Below, piece by piece: positions 28,660 to 37,600 of a stretch of DNA of 64,000 nt. The stretch is from Pedobacter heparinus DSM 2366 (GTDB taxonomy: Bacteria; Bacteroidota; Bacteroidia; Sphingobacteriales; Sphingobacteriaceae), in the NCBI RefSeq assembly GCF_000023825.1, contig NC_013061.1:3348001-3412000 (forward strand), in the 5' to 3' direction. Each line of letters opens with the position of its first letter. Position 1 is the first letter of the stretch. The position numbers and the translations under genes were made by a program. Under the pieces are notes generated by a model. It was not told where the DNA came from and ran no database searches. It worked only from the letters and a program-made list of their open reading frames with translations.

Positions 28660-29361
28660 CTATAAGCCGGTTTCAAACTTATCCCCGTTTTTTCTGCACC
28701 ATTGTTTCAGATAATTACGCATGGCGATGAGTTTCTTTTTATAGGCATTATTAACTGCCAGGTTTGCCCACTCACAGATATCGTGCGGATTTAAAAATGA
28801 AGCCACCAGCAGGAAAGGTTTTTCCTTGTTTTCTTTGATGAACCTGGCACAATAAGAAGGTGTGGCAGCATCATTATAATCCAGGAAATTGGTATTCTCA
28901 ATAAAACCGAAACCATGCTGACTTTTCTTGGCCACAGGAATTGGCAAATGCCATTTGCCCACATAACCGGTTTGATAACCTGCCTGCTGAAAGATCTTGC
29001 CCATTACCAGCAGGCTATCAGGCCATTTGCCATCCCGTTCGGGTGTATTGCCTACAAAGCCAGTCTCAAAAGGCATTTTACCACTAAAGATGGCCGTACG
29101 TGAGGGGGTGCAAAGGGGCTGGGCACAATAAGCCCTGGTAAACTTCACCCCATTGGCAGCCAGCTTGTCCATAGCCGGTGTATACAGGTCCTTATTTCCC
29201 GCATTGCTCATGGCATCAGCAGTTTGCTGGTCGGTCATGATAACCAGAACATTAGGACGCCGGGAATTTTGTGCATTTACAGTCGAAAATACCGTAGACA
29301 GTAAAAAACAACAGTTAATTGTCCTGATTATTATTTTTTTTAGTGATGTAGCAGGTTTCAT
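28660..29361 (-). pseudogene. 2-O-sulfatase paralogue with a large internal deletion
   Basis: The 233 residues from Met at 29361 (the open frame extends to 29409) match the 2-O-sulfatase at 7536-8930 closely up to NPHDICEWA. That includes the signal peptide, MTDQQ, CTPSR and GKWHLP. The sequence then jumps in frame to NLAVNNAYKKK, the last 35 residues of the family. About 230 residues corresponding to 198-429 of the intact enzyme are missing, including the second metal motif TSDHGD. The protein cannot fold into a normal sulfatase, so it is probably dead or in decay, although the frame is intact and it lies within the operon. The intact copy in PUL A could supply the activity. Confidence 0.85.
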
Positions 29362-29426
29362 TCTATATTCTTTTAGCCTTAAATGATCAGTTGAAATAAG
29401 CAAATTCATATCGTATACAGCTGTGT

Positions 29427-30113
29427 TTAATCCAATGCATATATGCGCAGGTTTTTAATTTCCTGTCTGGATTGTAAACTCCTGAAACCAAAATAACCTG
29501 ATGTTAGCGGACTTGGATCAGTATAGTTGAACCAGCATTCCCCATTCAGCCAAAAACTTGAAGTGCCGTTTTTTACAATTATCTTAATACGATAAACTTT
29601 ATTGGCTTCTAATAAATGTTCCTTGTCTGTATACTCCTTTACCACGGGTTTTGATGTAGGCGTAAGGTATTTTCTAAAACGGGAAGTGGTATTGAAATTC
29701 CCACCCACTCCTGCATAATACAAATTGAGATTATCATACTCCTGAAATTTTCCACTTCTGGTAAACAAACTCGCATTTTTAGGATCTGTTGCCATCCAGA
29801 ACTGATTAAGGTCGCCAATACGGTCGTTACAGCCCTTACCCATTTGCACTATCCTATCGTATTCAATCTGTATATTGCCAGTCAGTTTTTTATTTAACCA
29901 AACCGTTACCCCTCCCCAGGTATCCAATACTAAAGCATTGCTGTAAGTATAAACTGTCGAAGTATGTCCGGGTAGGTTATCTATTTCTGCTACCCAGTCT
30001 TTACAATCCAGCGGCCTGGAAAAATCTGATTTATATATGAGTTTTCCTGGCGTTTGTGCATAGGAGGATATCGTTGTAATAAATACTAAAAAAAGGAACA
30101 ACAGGTTTTTCAT
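29427..30113 (-). CDS. DUF6250-like secreted jelly-roll protein
   Basis: A 228-residue exported protein (signal peptide ISSYAQ). It has a predicted concanavalin-like beta-sandwich with KSDFSRPLDCKDWVAE, GGVTVWLNKKLTGNIQIEYD, NQFWMATDP, and GTSSFWLNGECWFNYTDPSPLTSGYFGFRS at the end. Proteins of this type (DUF6250) are common in PULs for uronic-acid glycans, and their activity is mostly unknown to me. It is 18 bases after the PL8 lyase and 65 bases before the sulfatase relic. It may be a small lyase or a glycan-binding protein. Fold is fairly sure, role is not. Confidence 0.68.
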   Translation of the reverse strand: MKNLLFLFLVFITTISSYAQTPGKLIYKSDFSRPLDCKDWVAEIDNLPGHTSTVYTYSNALVLDTWGGVTVWLNKKLTGNIQIEYDRIVQMGKGCNDRIGDLNQFWMATDPKNASLFTRSGKFQEYDNLNLYYAGVGGNFNTTSRFRKYLTPTSKPVVKEYTDKEHLLEANKVYRIKIIVKNGTSSFWLNGECWFNYTDPSPLTSGYFGFRSLQSRQEIKNLRIYALD

Positions 30114-30131
30114 AAGTCTGTAATTTATTGT

Positions 30132-33100
30132 TTATTCCGTATCCACGTTATCCATAGTACGGTGCTGTAAAGGGATATCTATGCTTTTGCCTTCTTTACA
30201 AAAAACTTTTAAGATAGTGTTACCATTCATGTAACTTACGGTTTCCACCTCCTGCAGCTGTTTGGCAATATACCATGCCCCTTTTAGGGTAAGCGTAGCT
30301 ATGCTCCCTGTGCCCCAGCCATTGGTAATGCTATCGGGCATATGGCTCATATTGTGATTCCATTTTGGTTGCCTGATATCAGGATCGGCAAGGCTAAGCC
30401 ATAAATGCCCAGCCTGTTCTTTTACCATTGCCAGCATAGGTCTGTCAACATGAATAAGCGTTCCTTTTAAGGGTTGCGCAGCACTATAAACAGCGTATGC
30501 GGTAATACCCGATAATGGATGCCTGATAATATGGGCTGATGCATTTTTTTGCATCACCTCATAGGTTTTATTTTGCAGGTACGGTTTCAGGTCAGCTGTT
30601 GGCGTATTCAGTACAATCTCATATTCGTACCCTTTATCTTTAGGGTTTGTACCATGATCAAACCAGGCTTTTGTATATACCTCCTGTGTTTTCTCATAAG
30701 CTCCGGATGTGTTTAAAACGATCGACTTTTGGTCGCCTACATTAGCGCCCCTGTAAGAAATTTGCTTATCCTGGCCCAGCACAATAGGTTGTCCTTTGGG
30801 AATGATGTAATGCAAACCGTTCTGATCGGTAAAATAACCCCCATCGGCTTTTTGGTTAAGGGATGAAGAAGCACTGATTTCCTTTCCATTAAAACTGTTT
30901 TTCCGTTTTTCATCGGTTCGGTACTGAAACAGCGTGGTTACAGTTGGGTACCTGGTATCATTATTTTGAATGGAAGAACCCAGGCAAATAATTTCATTAC
31001 CGATAAAGAAATAGGTTTTTCGGGCCCTGAAACTGTTGTCGAACAAAGATTTATCTTCATCCGGAAAAACATCATCACGCAGGTCTAAGGCAAACAATCC
31101 ATTGGTACCCTGTTGCAGTCCACTGGCCACTACGCTTTCAGAGAAATTGCGGTGTTTACCTTCTATATATTTTTGGTCACCTTTTGTATAATACAATACT
31201 TTGTCTGCCGGTAACATTTTAGTTGTAGCTCCGGGCAACATAGACCAATCGAAACCTTCATTCAAACCCAGACCCAAACTTTTGAAACCCATTTTTTCAT
31301 CGCCCTGTGCCGTTACCAGCATACCGTGGCTAAGGTAACGGCCCAAATTATTTTCTCCTCTGCCACTTTCAAAATCCCAAACGTATTTGTTGTATCCTTT
31401 TACGGTTGCAAAGGCATTGCCCTGGCGGTAAGCCATTAAGCCCGAATAAGGCATTGAAACGGCACCATCGGCAGGTCTGTGTTTTTGTGCACCTACCATT
31501 TTGTGCAGTCGTTCTATTAAATTTAAGGTGCCAAAAGTACCCGAATAGGTAAGCACGGGGCTAAGCATTCTGGCTACCACATCTGGTTCGGCAATATCGT
31601 ATATATAGTTAAACAGTTCAGCCATTTCTTTGTCTGCAATGGTATTGCCATTCATACTCATATAGGCCAGTGCCGGAAAGGTAAACCCATCAAGTGAGCT
31701 GTTGCCCAGCGGAAAACGCCCACCGGCACCATAATGAATATCTACTCCATAGGCAATTTCCGCCTGTCGCTTTAATGCCTGTTTAAGGTTGCCGGTAGTT
31801 TGTGGCGAAAGCTGATAAGGTGTGCCACTAAGCAGCCAATGGATGAGTGCCATGGTGTTTAGCGCATTGGTACCATAAGTATTTAAATAAGTTCCCCGGT
31901 GGTGATAAATAGAAAAATCGGGTTTAAACGTGTCACTATAGCCGGGCGAAATACTGGCTACATAATCCATGTAGCTTTTAAAATCCTGCAACAACTCTTG
32001 CTTACGGCTATCATTTTCCATTAATAAAATGGTAATGAGTTTGGCCAGGGCACCTCCGCGGATTTTATCAGAATTTTCTCCCCGTGTGTAATCAATGGTT
32101 AACATACTGCCCAAACGGGTATGCCAGATCAGCATATCAGTTTCTGCTTTTAGCTTATTTTGTGCTTTCAGATCATCTCTTACCAAAAAAATAGCGGTTG
32201 CAATCGGGTTAAGCTTTATCACATGGTCTACCGTACCAAAAGCACTGCCCGCTGCCCAACCCTGGTCCTGTAAATAATCAAAGGTCAGCATCAGTTTTTC
32301 TCTGGCAGTTTTATTGCCATTAAGCCTGTAATCCATTGCTAAGGGAAAGGCAGTTGGCAGGATAGCCTCATCGTAATTTAAACCTTCTTTAGGGATATGT
32401 TCATCACGGATGCCAAATAAGGGTCTTCCATTTACAAAATCGTTTGCTTTATGTATTCCAAGCTTATCGAAAATAGCTGAAGCACCTTTAATTTTACCAT
32501 CTATTGTTTTTTCGATGCCCGTATTGCGTTTTTTCCAATCGTTGGTTTTATCGCCAAGTATTAAAAATTCCAATCGGTCTGCTATGGTCTTACTTTCTTC
32601 GGTTAGTTTTTTAACATCTACCTGCTGGTTAAATTGTTTGGCTAAAAATATTTGGTAAGGTGCCAGTATTTCATAGCCATCACCAGAGCGGAGGTTAAGT
32701 TTATGGTTTTCAAACTGCAGATCGGAATGACGTTTATTAGAAACAAAACTCAGCAGCATGAAATGGTCGATGAATATTTTACCACTTTGCCCCGATGGAG
32801 TAAGTGCCACCAAACTGGTCATTTCATCACTGCCCTTGTAGTTTTTTACCAGCGCATCTTCATTAAAATTAACCCAAACGGCCCGCCAGCCAGTAAAGTT
32901 AAGGTTTACCGAAAAACGATATTTTGGAGCCGTATTTGCCATTTGCAAATTGCTGCCTACCTGAAAAGTAATTTTGCCGATGGAAGGTTTTTCCTGGTAT
33001 AACCACATTTTTACACCTCCATAATGCGATTTTTTGTAGAACGACGGTTCGTAAACTTCAGGCTGACCGCCAGGATAAAAATCTCCGGCTTCTTTTAAGC

Positions 33101-33365
33101 CCTTTAAATTGGCAATTTCTATAGTGGCACCATTTTGATACGTCCACAGCAGCGATTGCGTGCCATCTTTAAAATGAGCAGATGAAAAAGAGAGATTACC
33201 TTTTTCTGATTTCCAGTTCGCAATATCCTGCGCTTCTTCAAAAGTAAGATAGTTGGTCACAATATCCTTTACAAAAGTTGGCACTGATTCCTTTTGTGCT
33301 TTTAGGCCTGGTGCAATCGTACTTAATCCAAGTGTAAGTGCCAATGTGGCTATCCGGTAGTTCAT
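30132..33365 (-). CDS. Chondroitinase ABC-type polysaccharide lyase (PL8)
   Basis: A large secreted lyase of 1077 residues from Met at 33365. The frame opens at 33386, but that start would overlap the upstream GH88 stop and spoil the signal peptide NYRIATLALTLGLSTIAPGLKA. An N-terminal carbohydrate-binding-like sandwich (about 35-215; KDGTQSLLWTYQNGATIEI) leads into an alpha/alpha toroid. Residues HHRGTYLNTYG hold the His and Tyr of the PL8 active site (H495 to Y504 in first-Met numbering, the spacing of chondroitinase AC), and GGRFPLG holds the Arg. C-terminal sandwiches follow (RKTYFFIGNEIICLGSSIQN). It should cleave chondroitin or dermatan-type chains by elimination. Confidence 0.85.
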   Translation of the reverse strand: MNYRIATLALTLGLSTIAPGLKAQKESVPTFVKDIVTNYLTFEEAQDIANWKSEKGNLSFSSAHFKDGTQSLLWTYQNGATIEIANLKGLKEAGDFYPGGQPEVYEPSFYKKSHYGGVKMWLYQEKPSIGKITFQVGSNLQMANTAPKYRFSVNLNFTGWRAVWVNFNEDALVKNYKGSDEMTSLVALTPSGQSGKIFIDHFMLLSFVSNKRHSDLQFENHKLNLRSGDGYEILAPYQIFLAKQFNQQVDVKKLTEESKTIADRLEFLILGDKTNDWKKRNTGIEKTIDGKIKGASAIFDKLGIHKANDFVNGRPLFGIRDEHIPKEGLNYDEAILPTAFPLAMDYRLNGNKTAREKLMLTFDYLQDQGWAAGSAFGTVDHVIKLNPIATAIFLVRDDLKAQNKLKAETDMLIWHTRLGSMLTIDYTRGENSDKIRGGALAKLITILLMENDSRKQELLQDFKSYMDYVASISPGYSDTFKPDFSIYHHRGTYLNTYGTNALNTMALIHWLLSGTPYQLSPQTTGNLKQALKRQAEIAYGVDIHYGAGGRFPLGNSSLDGFTFPALAYMSMNGNTIADKEMAELFNYIYDIAEPDVVARMLSPVLTYSGTFGTLNLIERLHKMVGAQKHRPADGAVSMPYSGLMAYRQGNAFATVKGYNKYVWDFESGRGENNLGRYLSHGMLVTAQGDEKMGFKSLGLGLNEGFDWSMLPGATTKMLPADKVLYYTKGDQKYIEGKHRNFSESVVASGLQQGTNGLFALDLRDDVFPDEDKSLFDNSFRARKTYFFIGNEIICLGSSIQNNDTRYPTVTTLFQYRTDEKRKNSFNGKEISASSSLNQKADGGYFTDQNGLHYIIPKGQPIVLGQDKQISYRGANVGDQKSIVLNTSGAYEKTQEVYTKAWFDHGTNPKDKGYEYEIVLNTPTADLKPYLQNKTYEVMQKNASAHIIRHPLSGITAYAVYSAAQPLKGTLIHVDRPMLAMVKEQAGHLWLSLADPDIRQPKWNHNMSHMPDSITNGWGTGSIATLTLKGAWYIAKQLQEVETVSYMNGNTILKVFCKEGKSIDIPLQHRTMDNVDTE

Positions 33366-33375
33366 TTTATATATT

Positions 33376-34590
33376 TTAAAATTCAATTTTTTGCTTCAAT
33401 TTCTGATACCTCAATAAAGCTTCTAAATAATAATAATCTGCATATATCAGACCGCCATCTACTTCAGATTTTCTTAAGAAATTACCGGTAGCATGGTTCA
33501 GTAGATAATTGCCTTTGCCACTCTCGTTCAGGTAAGGTGCGGCAGAAAGGCTTTCCAGAATTTTTTCGCCCGCTTTAAAGTACTTTTTGCCATTGGCCGG
33601 TGACAATTCTGCAAGCTGCATTAAGCCTGATGCAAGCAATGCAGCTGCCGAGGCATCTTTCTGGGTAGGGATTTTCGGTGCGCGATAATCCCAGTAAGGT
33701 ACCATATCTTCAGGCATATTCTGATTGTTTAGAATATATGCAGCTATATTTTCTGCCTGGGTTAAATACTCTTTTTTATGTGTGTATTTATACATAAATC
33801 CAAACCCATACAACCCCCAGCTCTGGCCACGGCTCCAGGACGCGGTTTCAGGGTTGCTATCTCCATTGTTCCAGTCACGTTTACGCATTTTTCCTGTAAG
33901 CGGGTCATAATCTACGACATGCGAACAACTGTAGTCTGACCTGTACTGGTTTTTCATGGTCGTATTGGCATGATTAACCGCTACATTGTAATAAGTACTG
34001 TCACCGGTAAATCCGGTCCCATTCAGTAACAGTTCCAGATTTATCATATTGTCGATAATTACCGGAAATTTCCAGTCCCGTGCTGCACTGGGATTCCAGG
34101 ACATAATTGATTTCACTTTAGGATTATACCTTTTAATGGCCGATTTAGAGGCCTCAATCATCACTGCTTTGTATTTTTCATTTTTAGTAAGCCGGTACCC
34201 ATTGCCATAACTGCTATAAATCATGAAACCAATATCATGGTCATGCGTATAGTCCTTATTGTCCTCTACCAGGGCCGTAGCATATTCGGCTTTTTTAAGG
34301 ATGTCTTTGTCCCTGGTAAATTCATACACCAGCCACAAATTTCCAGGATAAAAGCCGCTGGTCCAGTCAGAAATAGGTTGAAAACCTTTCTCTAATGAAC
34401 GCGGCATTTTACCGGTCGATTTTACGATTTTAAAGGCATTGTCGGCATATATCTTCTCCAATTCAAAAATCGAAGCAATTTTCTCATCTGTAAGTTGAGC
34501 AGTTGGTTTTGCACAAGCCAGGGTTAAACCTAATGCCAAACCAGCACAAGCAACCACTATCAATTTGTTTATTATCGGTTTTTTATTCAT
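33376..34590 (-). CDS. GH88 unsaturated uronyl hydrolase, lipoprotein type
   Basis: A 404-residue GH88 enzyme distinct from the two secreted copies at 17185 and 45846. It has a lipoprotein signal (LTLACAKPT, Cys26) and is probably membrane-anchored. Motifs: DWTSGFYPGNLWLVYE, HDHDIGFMIYSSYGNGYR with candidate Asp119, FPVIIDNMINLELLL with Asp180, SWSRGQSWGLYGFGF, and a C-terminal YADYYYLEALLRYQ. It removes the unsaturated uronate from lyase products. Sitting between two PL8-type lyases suggests a chondroitin/dermatan-type preference, while the two others fit heparan. That division is inferred. Confidence 0.9.
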   Translation of the reverse strand: MNKKPIINKLIVVACAGLALGLTLACAKPTAQLTDEKIASIFELEKIYADNAFKIVKSTGKMPRSLEKGFQPISDWTSGFYPGNLWLVYEFTRDKDILKKAEYATALVEDNKDYTHDHDIGFMIYSSYGNGYRLTKNEKYKAVMIEASKSAIKRYNPKVKSIMSWNPSAARDWKFPVIIDNMINLELLLNGTGFTGDSTYYNVAVNHANTTMKNQYRSDYSCSHVVDYDPLTGKMRKRDWNNGDSNPETASWSRGQSWGLYGFGFMYKYTHKKEYLTQAENIAAYILNNQNMPEDMVPYWDYRAPKIPTQKDASAAALLASGLMQLAELSPANGKKYFKAGEKILESLSAAPYLNESGKGNYLLNHATGNFLRKSEVDGGLIYADYYYLEALLRYQKLKQKIEF

Positions 34591-34610
34591 AAAAGGAAAC
34601 GGCTAAATAT

Positions 34611-37580
34611 TTATTTCTTTGGAATTTCTATACTAACTGGTGCGGCATTATACAATACCTCCTGGTAATTGTAAAAAGCACTATCCCTTTTATCAGGAAG
34701 TTCTGCCACAATTTTAGAACCTGTACCTTCGGCCGAGACCGTTACATACTCGCCCTTGCGGGGATAGATACCACCCAACATATAATCATACTTACCAGCC
34801 CTGAGCGGTTGTGACACATACAAGACCAATTGTTGTTTGTCGGCAGATGGTGAAGGGTTGCTCATTGTCAGCTTCCAATTGCTGCCATTGTCTTTCAAAA
34901 TCATCAAAGCAGGCGTTTCAGCCTTTACGGTTAACCCGCCCACTGTGATTGCTGTCCCTTTAAAAAAAGCCGTTTGCCAGGTTTTATCTGTTGCCGAATA
35001 CACCCCATGTGCATCTATAGCCTTTTTTATCTGTACATCTTTTGCATAAGTGGCAAGTACAGCAGGCATTTCTGTGGCCAAAACATTAGGTACCAGAAAA
35101 TAACTATAACCATTACCTGTTGCAGGTTCCTGTCCGTGATTGACCGCAATGATATAACCAGGCGTTTTTGATGCATTGGCAGGGTCGGTAATATTTATTT
35201 CAGTTCCGGTTTTAACGATTATCTTTTGTTTTCCATCCGGATAAATGATATACCCCTTATTGCCAATATGTAACCAAACAGGTTTATCAGCTTCAAAAGA
35301 AAGATTAACCGACTGTCCTGGTTGTACCACTTCAGTTTTACCATTTTGGGCGATGGTTAGCGGCTGGGTAAATGCTGACTGATCAAGCGTCGTTACAATC
35401 TCTTTTTGCTGACCGGGGCGCAGTCTTTTGATGTTATTGCCCAGGGCGATGATTTTATCGGCTATAAAAAAATAGCTCTTTAAAGCTGTAGCAGAGCTGT
35501 ATGTTTCCCTTGGCAGATGGTGATAAATGGCTACACCCGATCGTCCATCCGACGTTACACCAGCCACCTCATTATCGCCTGGCAAAGAAGCCTGTGCATG
35601 GCCAACCGGAATAGCATCGCTACGCCATTCTTCAGTTAGACCGGGCAGAGCATGCCAGTCCAGGTTGGCCAGTACTTTATCCGAATATTCATCGCCACTT
35701 ATTTTTAGTGGAAGAATCCCGTAACCTGCATACCAGGACCTGCGTATGTTTCCAAAATCTTCAGCCCCAACCGTGCGTTTCGATTTTAATTTTAGCGATA
35801 CATAAAAAGGTTTTTCATTTTCGCCCCGGCGATGCACCAAAAACTCATTTACCCAAAAAGCATCAGTACCGGAATATTCAAATTTATTTTTTTTGATCTT
35901 ATTGTATATTTCATCCAGTTCGGCCTGGTTGCTTAGCTTCGTATCTTTGCTTCGTGCCTCCTGCAAATCTTCAAAAGCAGACAAATAAACTTTGGTAACA
36001 AACTTCTGCAGATCCTCTCCATAAGACCTCCCGGATACTAAAAAATCCAGGCGGTTTTTATAAATCAATTTCGGATAAGTACCTACCAGCCTATCGGCAG
36101 GAAACTGGTAATATTTATCGGCCAGCTTAAAGTCCGTATCTTTAAACTGGTTAAAACCAACAAATGCTTCAACAAGCCATCCAAAGCCATAAGCCTGCAT
36201 AGCCGCATCAGTACCCTGAGCAATATGGTGTGATATGGTTCCATCTGGCTGAAAACCAGATTGTTTGTATTCGTGAGCAGGTACATTAAATTTGGTTAAC
36301 CACCTGGACACATCAGCTGCAACACCATGCGGGCTCCATCCGTAAGAAAAACTAAAATTTTTAAATGGTTTATCCTTATAGAAATCACTGTACCAGTATT
36401 GCACATAAGTTAAAGGCCGGTTATAATCTGCCCAAACAATGGGCATGGCCAACATCCAGCGACCTCTGTGCCCCAGGTTGGCATCTGCCCAGGCACCTGA
36501 TGAACGAAGGGTATCCTGCAATATCCCCCAGCGACCACCCTCTTCTTTATCGTCCGATTTATCGATCGATCTTCTGCCGATCATTTCGGCCATTGCGGTT
36601 TGGTAAAAACGTATAAAATCGTAATACACACGTTCGGCCTGTTTGTTGCCCTGTTTAATGTCTGTAAGCATATCTGGTATTAAATGTACTGATGGTGCAA
36701 TGAGCGCATCAGAAATAACCCATTGGTGGGTTACCACCTGGGTTCCCACCAGGTTATACTCTTTCAGGTTACTAAAACCGTCGCCCGTATACGGGCCTAT
36801 CGGCTTACCCTTTACCATTACATCTGAACCTTCAACCGGAACGCTCTCCGTATAAGCGATAATAGCTGAATATAAAGCATTTTTTAACTGCATACGGGCC
36901 TGCGGATCGCCATTTGGTCCATACTTTTTTGATTTGGCATAAGCGTAGCCCAAACCACCAATTTGATTTGCCACTTGTTCCCACTCAAATTCTATCGTTT
37001 TTCCACCAGGGCTTTTATATTCCATCGGATTTTTGCCGTAAAAACCAAATGCTGCAAATTTGCCATTATTACTTTCCAGTTCAGTAATCATTTCGGCTAC
37101 TTTTACATCCGAAATGAGTTTTCTACCATACATTCTACTCCCTTCAGACGATACTGTATAATCCTTATATCGCTCATAAAGTGTTTTCCACAGGGTTTCC
37201 TTAACTACTTTTATGGTAATTGGAAAAGAATTAAGCTGTTTTGACCCATCTTTTAACACTATCGTTAATTGCTGATTTCCCAATAGGTTTTCTCCCAACT
37301 TTTGCTTCGTAGAAAGTACTCCCATGATTCTACCAACTGGATCAAAACGGGTTTCAATGCTAAACAAATTGTTCTTTTGACTGGTTATGGCAAACTGATA
37401 GGTTTTAGGGACAGGGCGCTTCAATACATCCTTATTTCTTTCCAGATGTATACGTCCTGTTACCTCCGTATTGGCGGGACTATTGACTTCTACATCGAAA
37501 TAACCGGCGAATATTTTTTCCTGGGCAAATACACCCAGATTAAGAAAAATAATCAAGCATATCAATATTGTTTTTTTCAT
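34611..37580 (-). CDS. PL8-like polysaccharide lyase with N-terminal beta domain
   Basis: A 989-residue secreted protein (signal peptide LGVFAQ). Residues about 22-125 form an N-terminal beta domain (VTGRIHLERNKDVLKRPVPK, IMGVLSTKQK) of a cadherin-like kind. The catalytic toroid follows. The active-site block is FQPDGTISHHIAQGTDAAMQAYGFGWL (H451/H452 and Y464), where His and Tyr are 3-4 residues further apart than in chondroitinase AC. The C-terminal half has the PL8 sandwich motif SYFFIADKIIALGNNIKR. It probably cuts a uronic-acid chain by elimination. It should be a distant PL8 branch or a related PL family, substrate unknown. It is 21 bases from the GH88 gene. Confidence 0.75.
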   Translation of the reverse strand: MKKTILICLIIFLNLGVFAQEKIFAGYFDVEVNSPANTEVTGRIHLERNKDVLKRPVPKTYQFAITSQKNNLFSIETRFDPVGRIMGVLSTKQKLGENLLGNQQLTIVLKDGSKQLNSFPITIKVVKETLWKTLYERYKDYTVSSEGSRMYGRKLISDVKVAEMITELESNNGKFAAFGFYGKNPMEYKSPGGKTIEFEWEQVANQIGGLGYAYAKSKKYGPNGDPQARMQLKNALYSAIIAYTESVPVEGSDVMVKGKPIGPYTGDGFSNLKEYNLVGTQVVTHQWVISDALIAPSVHLIPDMLTDIKQGNKQAERVYYDFIRFYQTAMAEMIGRRSIDKSDDKEEGGRWGILQDTLRSSGAWADANLGHRGRWMLAMPIVWADYNRPLTYVQYWYSDFYKDKPFKNFSFSYGWSPHGVAADVSRWLTKFNVPAHEYKQSGFQPDGTISHHIAQGTDAAMQAYGFGWLVEAFVGFNQFKDTDFKLADKYYQFPADRLVGTYPKLIYKNRLDFLVSGRSYGEDLQKFVTKVYLSAFEDLQEARSKDTKLSNQAELDEIYNKIKKNKFEYSGTDAFWVNEFLVHRRGENEKPFYVSLKLKSKRTVGAEDFGNIRRSWYAGYGILPLKISGDEYSDKVLANLDWHALPGLTEEWRSDAIPVGHAQASLPGDNEVAGVTSDGRSGVAIYHHLPRETYSSATALKSYFFIADKIIALGNNIKRLRPGQQKEIVTTLDQSAFTQPLTIAQNGKTEVVQPGQSVNLSFEADKPVWLHIGNKGYIIYPDGKQKIIVKTGTEINITDPANASKTPGYIIAVNHGQEPATGNGYSYFLVPNVLATEMPAVLATYAKDVQIKKAIDAHGVYSATDKTWQTAFFKGTAITVGGLTVKAETPALMILKDNGSNWKLTMSNPSPSADKQQLVLYVSQPLRAGKYDYMLGGIYPRKGEYVTVSAEGTGSKIVAELPDKRDSAFYNYQEVLYNAAPVSIEIPKK

Positions 37581-37600
37581 CTCTTTTTATTTTTATGGCC

